Source: Frankia sp. RB7 (lineage in GTDB: Bacteria > Pseudomonadota > Alphaproteobacteria > Rhizobiales > Xanthobacteraceae). From it: a DNA stretch of 64,000 bases. A program made the position numbers and the translations under genes. Shown here piece after piece: positions 59,465 to 64,000 of the stretch (its first letter is position 1; each line of letters starts with the position of its first letter). Where the stretch lies: contig JAUEPE010000022.1 in the NCBI GenBank assembly GCA_030403585.1, positions 1 to 64,000 on the forward strand, written 5' to 3'. Under the pieces are notes generated by a model, which was not told where the DNA came from, did not search any database, and saw nothing but the letters and a program-made list of their open reading frames with translations.

Positions 59465-60255
59465 GCGATCTTTCCGCCGCGCGTGCGCGCTATGTCGAGT
59501 TGATTGCGAAGCGGGAACGACTTTCCTCGCCGCGCCTGCTTGCAGCGCTCGCGGCGGTGCCGCGCGAAAATTTTCTGGCGAAGGGACCCTGGCGTATCAA
59601 GAGCGAAGCGGCGCGCAGCTATCGCCTGACGCCTGACGCCGACCCCGTCCATCTCTACGACAATGTGCTGGTTGCGATCGATGCACGCCGCAAGCTCGAT
59701 ACCGGACTGCCGAGCCTGTGGGCGCATTTCATCGATTTGCTCGGCGTCGGGGAGAAGGCCCGCGTGGTCCAGATCGGTTGTGGGCTCGGCTATTTCTCGG
59801 CGATCCTGTCAGAGATCGTCGGCCCGAAAGGCAGGGTGCAGGCGATCGAATGCGACGAGCGACTCGCGGTGCGTGCCGCGGCCTATCTTCGCGCCTATCG
59901 GAATGTCGAAATTATCAACGGCGACGGCTGCAGCGATATCAGCGAGCCGGCCGACGTCATCATCGTGCATGCCGGCTTCTCGCATCCGCATCCGCTCTGG
60001 CTTCAATCGCTCCGCCCGCGCGGCCGCCTGCTGGTGCCGGTGACGCAGCAAAACCGCGAGGGTGCGGCCCTCAAGATCACGCGCAAGGGCAAGGGATTCG
60101 AGGCCGAGGCGGTGCAGCAGATCCGGATCTTTCCCGGCCATGGCCGCGGTGTGACGGCGCTCGACGACCGCGTCGCCGACTGGTGGCAGCGCGCATCGTC
60201 GCTGGCGCCGCTGCGCTTTCGCGCGATCGAGCAGGGGCTGCCCATAGGGAGATGA
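59461..60255 (+). CDS. Protein-L-isoaspartate O-methyltransferase-like protein
   Basis: The 264-residue protein has a PCMT-type N-terminus (LLAALAAVPRENFL, about 26-39) and a SAM-binding Rossmann domain with RVVQIGCGLGYFSAILSEIVG (about 101-121) and VQAIECDERLA. It lacks the fully canonical SQP loop of true PIMT (it reads YDNVLVAIDA there), so it may methylate something else. Its start overlaps the cyclase stop by 4 nt (ATGA), so the two are coupled. The membership in the PCMT superfamily is clear, the substrate is not. Confidence 0.83.
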   Translation: MSDLSAARARYVELIAKRERLSSPRLLAALAAVPRENFLAKGPWRIKSEAARSYRLTPDADPVHLYDNVLVAIDARRKLDTGLPSLWAHFIDLLGVGEKARVVQIGCGLGYFSAILSEIVGPKGRVQAIECDERLAVRAAAYLRAYRNVEIINGDGCSDISEPADVIIVHAGFSHPHPLWLQSLRPRGRLLVPVTQQNREGAALKITRKGKGFEAEAVQQIRIFPGHGRGVTALDDRVADWWQRASSLAPLRFRAIEQGLPIGR

Positions 60256-60365
60256 GTTAATTATTTGATATCATTTCTTTTTTTTAAGATCGCCTTGTTT
60301 TTCTGTTGAATGCGTGATCTACGTGAATTATGTAGTTCGTGACTTTGATGTAGTATGGTGACCCT
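60256..60365. promoter_or_regulatory. AT-rich promoter/operator region of the toxin-antitoxin pair
   Basis: This 110-nt gap is strikingly AT-rich compared with its surroundings. It carries ATGTAGT twice (60330-60336 and 60348-60354, 18 nt apart) and an inverted CTAC/GTAG pair (60319-60322 and 60332-60335). Such repeats are typical operator elements for a Phd-type antitoxin that represses its own operon. Confidence 0.5.
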
Positions 60366-60632
60366 ATGCGAGATTTGAAAGAGTTCAGCGCGCAGGACCT
60401 CCAAAGGAAGCTGGGCGAGGTTCAAGATGCCGCGCTCGTTGCGCCGATCGCGATCACGCATCGTGGCCGGCGCCGGCATGTCATGATGTCGATCGACGAG
60501 TTCAATCGCCTCGAACGAGCCGCCAACACGAGGGTCTACGGGATCGGAGAATTACCGGCCGATCTGGCCGAGGACCTTGCCACTGTCGAGATGGATTCCC
60601 GGCACGACCACCTGGACAAGCTGCTTGACTAG
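60366..60632 (+). CDS. Phd/YefM-type antitoxin
   Basis: The 88-residue protein has the Phd/YefM fold order: the N-terminal strand-helix MRDLKEFSAQDLQRKLGEVQ, then PIAITHRGRRRHVMMSIDEFNRL, a pattern shared by prevent-host-death antitoxins. The C-terminal, acidic tail (about 60-88) would bind the toxin. The toxin gene starts 12 nt later. It likely represses its own promoter through the AT-rich region upstream. Confidence 0.88.
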   Translation: MRDLKEFSAQDLQRKLGEVQDAALVAPIAITHRGRRRHVMMSIDEFNRLERAANTRVYGIGELPADLAEDLATVEMDSRHDHLDKLLD

Positions 60633-60644
60633 GCGGGTGGCAGC

Positions 60645-61112
60645 TTGAGCGAGGCGCTACCAGTACCCGAGCCGGGTATGGTTGTTCGCTTTGACTATCA
60701 GTGGGTGGATCGCAAGCAGCCCCGGAAGGATCGGCCTGCCTGTGTCGTTCTCGTCAAGATCCGGCCAGATCCGCGGCCGCCACGGGCGGCGAGCAAACCG
60801 GCCATTCTCAACGAAGTCATCTACCTTCCAGTCAGCACCAAGCCGCCGCGTGTGGATCAGGTTGCCGTGAAAATCCCGGATCAGGTTCGCCGTCATCTCG
60901 ACCTTCCCGCCGAATCGTGGATCGTCATCTCCGAGTGCAACGTTCAGTTTTGGCCGAACGACTTGTCGCGTGTCCCGGGATCAGGAAAGTGGTTGTATGG
61001 ATTTCTGCCTCCGCGCTTCTTTCGCGGCGTACGCGATCGGCTCGTCGAAGAGTTGAAGAGCCAGCGGCTGAAGATGGAGAATGTGCACTACCTGCCGCCA
61101 CGTTCCAGGTAG
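60645..61112 (+). CDS. Probable toxin of a type II toxin-antitoxin pair (PemK/MazF-like)
   Basis: The 155-residue protein follows the antitoxin by 12 nt. Its N-terminal half has PGMVVRFDYQWVDRKQPRKD followed by RPACVVL, which resembles the opening of the MazF/PemK beta-barrel. Later segments (IYLPVSTKP, SWIVISECNVQFWP) fit a barrel too. It is longer than typical MazF (about 110). If MazF-like, it would cut RNA. The start is TTG 60645 or ATG 60678. The fold is inferred by eye and is not certain. Confidence 0.7.
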   Translation: MSEALPVPEPGMVVRFDYQWVDRKQPRKDRPACVVLVKIRPDPRPPRAASKPAILNEVIYLPVSTKPPRVDQVAVKIPDQVRRHLDLPAESWIVISECNVQFWPNDLSRVPGSGKWLYGFLPPRFFRGVRDRLVEELKSQRLKMENVHYLPPRSR

Positions 61113-61210
61113 CAGGTCACCGTTGCGCTTTACCTTGATTCAGATTGTGAGTTTCCAGCGCCTCCCCGCGCTTGTACGAGTGCAGTTCGGCCGCCATTTG
61201 AGCACGCATC

Positions 61211-62161
61211 ATGCATTCCGTTGCCCTGCTGACCGCCAGCTATGCCAAGGATATCGAGCGCTTCTCGCTGCTCAGCGAGAGCATCGACACCTGGTTGACG
61301 GGTTACACGCGGCATTATGTTCTCGTTAACGATGAGGACGTGCCGCTGTTTACGCGGTTTGCGTCCGACAGGCGCGTCATCGTTCCGGCCTCGCGTTACC
61401 TGCCGAAATGGCTGTGGGCGCTGCCGCCGGGGCTCCAGTTCATCAGCAATCGCCGTGTCTGGCTGTCGCTGCTGTCGTCGCCAGTGCATGGCTGGCACAT
61501 CCAGCAGATACTAAAGATCGCAGGCGTGCTCAACGCGCCCGAGCAGCGCGTCTGTATTCTCGACTCGGACAATCTGTTCTTCCGCGAGTTCGACGTCGGC
61601 CAATATGCCGGCGCGGAGAAGACGCCGCTGTTTGTCACGCCCAAGGGGATCGACGCCGATCATCCCCTGCATGTGCTGTGGCTCCGCACCGCCGATCAGC
61701 TTCTTGGTGTCAAGGAACGCGCGTTCCCGGCGGACGATTATGTCGGCAACGCGCTGGTCTGGGACAAGGACGCCGCGCGGGCGATGATCGACGCCATTAA
61801 ATCGGCGACGGGCCTGAGCTGGGCCTTAGCGCTGTGCCGGAAGAAGAAATTCTCCGAGTACCTGCTGTATGGAAACTTCGTCGCGAACTCGCCGGAACAT
61901 CTGGCGGCACACCGGGTGACGGAAGACAGCATCGCCGTCTCGCACTGGGACGATACCCGCCTCGATCGCGCGGCGATCGAAGCCTTGATGGCCGCCGCAT
62001 CGCCCGAGCAGGTCGCGCTCTGCATCCAGTCCTATTCGTCGACTTCGATCGACGACATCCGCGACGTCTTCCGCCTGAATTCGCGCGACCGCCGCGGTCC
62101 GAGCCTGTCTCCCGACCATATGGGCGACACGACCGCGTTCGAGACACCCAAAACGCGCTAG
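61211..62161 (+). CDS. DUF6492-family, glycosyltransferase-like protein
   Basis: The 316-residue protein begins SVALLTASYAKDIERFSLLSES and has an acidic D-S-D segment, CILDSDNLFFREF (about 114-126), like the metal-binding DxD of GT-A transferases. These match DUF6492 proteins, often found in polysaccharide loci. It has no signal peptide or membrane segment and is probably cytoplasmic. It converges on the xylanase gene with a 3-nt gap. The neighbouring glycosyltransferase gene suggests a role in sugar polymer synthesis. Confidence 0.75.
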   Translation: MHSVALLTASYAKDIERFSLLSESIDTWLTGYTRHYVLVNDEDVPLFTRFASDRRVIVPASRYLPKWLWALPPGLQFISNRRVWLSLLSSPVHGWHIQQILKIAGVLNAPEQRVCILDSDNLFFREFDVGQYAGAEKTPLFVTPKGIDADHPLHVLWLRTADQLLGVKERAFPADDYVGNALVWDKDAARAMIDAIKSATGLSWALALCRKKKFSEYLLYGNFVANSPEHLAAHRVTEDSIAVSHWDDTRLDRAAIEALMAAASPEQVALCIQSYSSTSIDDIRDVFRLNSRDRRGPSLSPDHMGDTTAFETPKTR

Positions 62162-62164
62162 ACT

Positions 62165-63229
62165 TCACACGTCCTTGGTGAACTTGCTGATCACGTCCAT
62201 GAACGGCTTCGGCTTGAACTCGCCGTCGAGCGGCAGCGGACGGTTCGGCTGCTTGTCCTTGCGGGCGAAGGTGCCGTTGATCCAGCTGTAACGATCGGAA
62301 ATGCCCCAGGTCAGGATCGAGCGCACCGGTCCGCTGGTCGCAATCGCCGTTAGCAAATCGTCGACACGTTTGGCGACGATGGCATCGCGCTCCGCCGGAC
62401 TTCCCGTCAGCTTCTGATCGTCGACGTCGAGCTCGGTGACGTAGACTTCGAGGCCCCACGCGCGGAGCTCGGTCACGAACTCGGCGAGCCCGTGGGTGTC
62501 GATCTCGAGCTCGGCATGCAGATGCGATTGCAGTCCAACCGCGTGCAGCGGTACGCCCTGGTCGAGCAGACTCATGATGAGGTTGCGGTAGGCGGCGCGC
62601 TTGGCGATGAACGAGTCCTTCGCCGACTCGATATCGTATTCGTTGATCGCGAGCTTGACGTAGGGATCGGCTGCGGCCGCGGTGCGGAAGGCGAGCGGAA
62701 TCCAGCGGTCGCCGAGATGCTGCGTCCAGAACGTGTCGCGCCGGTCGCCGACGCCTTTGGGATTGTCGGGGATGGGTTCGTTGACGACGTCCCACGACGT
62801 CAGCTTGTCCTTGTAATAGGACACGACGGTGTTGATGTGATCGACATAGGCGCGCTCGACGCCTTTCGAATCCTGGATCTGCTTGGTCCAGTCCGGAATG
62901 TCGTGATACCAGGCGAGCGCGTGGCCGCGCATGGTCAGGTCGTTCTTTTGCGCGAAATCATAGATGGCGTCGGCGCGCTCGAAGGCGAAAGTGTGCGCGT
63001 CGGGCCGCAGCATCGGCCATTTCAGTTCGAGCACCGGCACCACCTGGGTGCAATAGGTGCTGATGGCCTCGCCGAGCCGCGGATCGGCTTGCAAATCCCA
63101 GAGCGTGGCGGCGGCGCCATAGCCCGGACGGCGCTGCGCAAGTTTCGACGCCGGAAGCGCTGACGCCGATGCGCCCGCTGCGAGCGTTGCGGCGCTGCCG
63201 AGGAGAAATTCGCGTCTGTCGAGCTTCAT
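62165..63229 (-). CDS. Tat-exported GH10 endo-beta-1,4-xylanase-like glycosidase
   Basis: The 354-residue protein has a twin-arginine leader (DRREFLLGSAATLAAG, about 4-19) and a GH10 TIM-barrel. The acid/base Glu is in SWDVVNEPIP (about 134-143) and the nucleophile Glu in VYVTELDVDD (about 251-260); the HALAWYHDIPDW and GLQSHLH motifs are also typical. The ATG at 63229 begins MKLDRREF; the longer frame is rejected. It lies 103 nt downstream of a glycosyltransferase gene on the same strand. In this context it might trim an exopolysaccharide rather than plant xylan. Confidence 0.9.
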   Translation of the reverse strand: MKLDRREFLLGSAATLAAGASASALPASKLAQRRPGYGAAATLWDLQADPRLGEAISTYCTQVVPVLELKWPMLRPDAHTFAFERADAIYDFAQKNDLTMRGHALAWYHDIPDWTKQIQDSKGVERAYVDHINTVVSYYKDKLTSWDVVNEPIPDNPKGVGDRRDTFWTQHLGDRWIPLAFRTAAAADPYVKLAINEYDIESAKDSFIAKRAAYRNLIMSLLDQGVPLHAVGLQSHLHAELEIDTHGLAEFVTELRAWGLEVYVTELDVDDQKLTGSPAERDAIVAKRVDDLLTAIATSGPVRSILTWGISDRYSWINGTFARKDKQPNRPLPLDGEFKPKPFMDVISKFTKDV

Positions 63230-63332
63230 CACGTGGCGGCCGTCCTTTCGGAACCAACGCGCCAATGTACCAAGCGGCGCCTTGCGACGCCGCGGTTTCC
63301 TGTTGTTGGGTTAACTTTCGCGAACGGTCTTG

Positions 63333-64000
63333 TCAGCGCGCCTGGCGCTGCATCACCGCTTCAGCGATCCCGTAATAGTGAAGCGCGCCCTTTTCGAGCG
63401 TCAGATTGTCCATCACATAATCGCGAGGTGCGAAGTCGTCCGCGCTGGCCTGCGACCAGAAGTCGCTCCAGCCGGAGACGAAGCCGTTCGCGTCGATGAA
63501 CGTGCGTCCGCAACGTGCGTCGAAATAGGGCACCGAGGACACCCCGCCTTCGTATCTCACCTTGTCAGGAAAATACTCCGGATCCTGCCACGGCCCGCCG
63601 CGGTTCCACGCGAACACGGGCACGCCGCTCGACAGCGCCTGTTGGCAGGCGATGCCCTGGCTCTCGTGCTCGCAGAGGAAGACCATGCTGCGGCTGTGCG
63701 CCAGCGCCGCCTTGTAGTCGTCTTCCTTGTAATGGCCGTAGCGGATCACTTCGACCGATCTGCCGCTCGCTTCAAGATGCCGGCGGATCGGTTCGATCAG
63801 CTCGCTCGCATAGCGCTCGTGCTCCCAGCGCACCTTGTCATAAAGCAGCACATCGACGCTCTTCTGCTCGGCCGGTGCCGGGGTCCACAAATCGGTGTCG
63901 ATGCCGACCGGCCAGACCTCGACATGCGGCCAGTACGGCCGGCACATGTCCGCATACCAGTTGCAGGGTACCAGAATGGTCTTAGTGTGCAGGTCCTTCA
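63333..64000 (-). CDS. Glycosyltransferase (partial, start outside the window)
   Basis: The frame is open to the window edge (first full codon at 63998), so the N-terminus is missing; 221 residues are visible. The segment TILVPCNWYADMCRPYWPHV and VWPVGIDTDLW correspond to the linker region of GT-B glycosyltransferases, and FLCEHESQGIACQQALSSGVPVFAW is the nucleotide-sugar binding motif of GT4-like enzymes. It likely transfers a sugar in polysaccharide assembly in the cytoplasm. It is upstream of the GH10 gene on the same strand. Confidence 0.82.
   Translation of the reverse strand, partial: KDLHTKTILVPCNWYADMCRPYWPHVEVWPVGIDTDLWTPAPAEQKSVDVLLYDKVRWEHERYASELIEPIRRHLEASGRSVEVIRYGHYKEDDYKAALAHSRSMVFLCEHESQGIACQQALSSGVPVFAWNRGGPWQDPEYFPDKVRYEGGVSSVPYFDARCGRTFIDANGFVSGWSDFWSQASADDFAPRDYVMDNLTLEKGALHYYGIAEAVMQRQAR

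Overview
The window looks like chromosomal DNA of an alphaproteobacterium of the Bradyrhizobium / Nitrobacteraceae type. The evidence is a GC-rich sequence with GTG and TTG starts, a CtrA master regulator next to fliI-fliJ and flhA, a Bradyrhizobium-style che operon, and interspersed palindromic repeats of a kind I associate with that group. The genus is inferred from gene content and protein flavour; no search was run.

Layout. 1-3186: end of a chemotaxis operon (cheA end, cheW, cheY, cheB, cheR). 3188-5459 (minus strand): a tight cassette of a DUF350 membrane protein, two small paralogous membrane-anchored proteins that both end in Gly-Gly-Gly, and a glutathionylspermidine-synthase-like ATP-grasp ligase. 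Divergent from it, 5736-9214 encodes a CHAT (caspase-fold) peptidase with TPRs and a polytopic membrane protein of unknown family. 9302-12283: ctrA, fliI and fliJ. 12468-15217: an ECF sigma factor, its RskA-like anti-sigma factor and an AraC regulator. 15499-17675: a secreted FGE-fold protein and an NDH-2-like flavoprotein. 17676-18837: a repeat-rich stretch with no convincing gene. 18838-21474: a 66-residue protein and flhA. 21773-25389: a broken multicopper oxidase, an MFS transporter, a DUF4864 protein and a TetR regulator.

25630-29433: a three-subunit molybdenum hydroxylase like E. coli PaoABC. 29439-31007: a secreted metacaspase with Sel1 repeats. 31406-41390: an amine / amino-acid catabolic region with two XRE-cupin regulators, an omega-aminotransferase, a DadA-like dehydrogenase, a GNAT protein, a polar amino-acid ABC transporter, a PuuB-like oxidase and a leaderless gamma-glutamyltransferase. 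41486-47052: an enoyl-CoA hydratase, two small genes, a cytochrome-c-type sorbosone dehydrogenase, an SMP-30 protein and an acetylpolyamine deacetylase-like enzyme.

47178-55864 (minus strand): an orphan non-ribosomal peptide cluster with a two-module NRPS of order A-PCP-C-A-PCP-C and no thioesterase, a 54-residue Lys-rich protein, a Sfp-type PPTase and an LLM flavin monooxygenase. 56000-60255: a SAM-cyclase-ATPase-TPR protein and a PCMT-like methyltransferase. 60366-61112: a Phd-type toxin-antitoxin pair in AT-rich surroundings. 61211-64000: a DUF6492 protein, a Tat-exported GH10 xylanase and a glycosyltransferase cut by the window end.

The most interesting candidates are the DUF350 / GGG-tail / ATP-grasp cassette with its divergent CHAT-membrane pair, and the NRPS, whose first adenylation domain resembles oxalate-CoA ligase and whose second has lost the substrate-amine-binding Asp.
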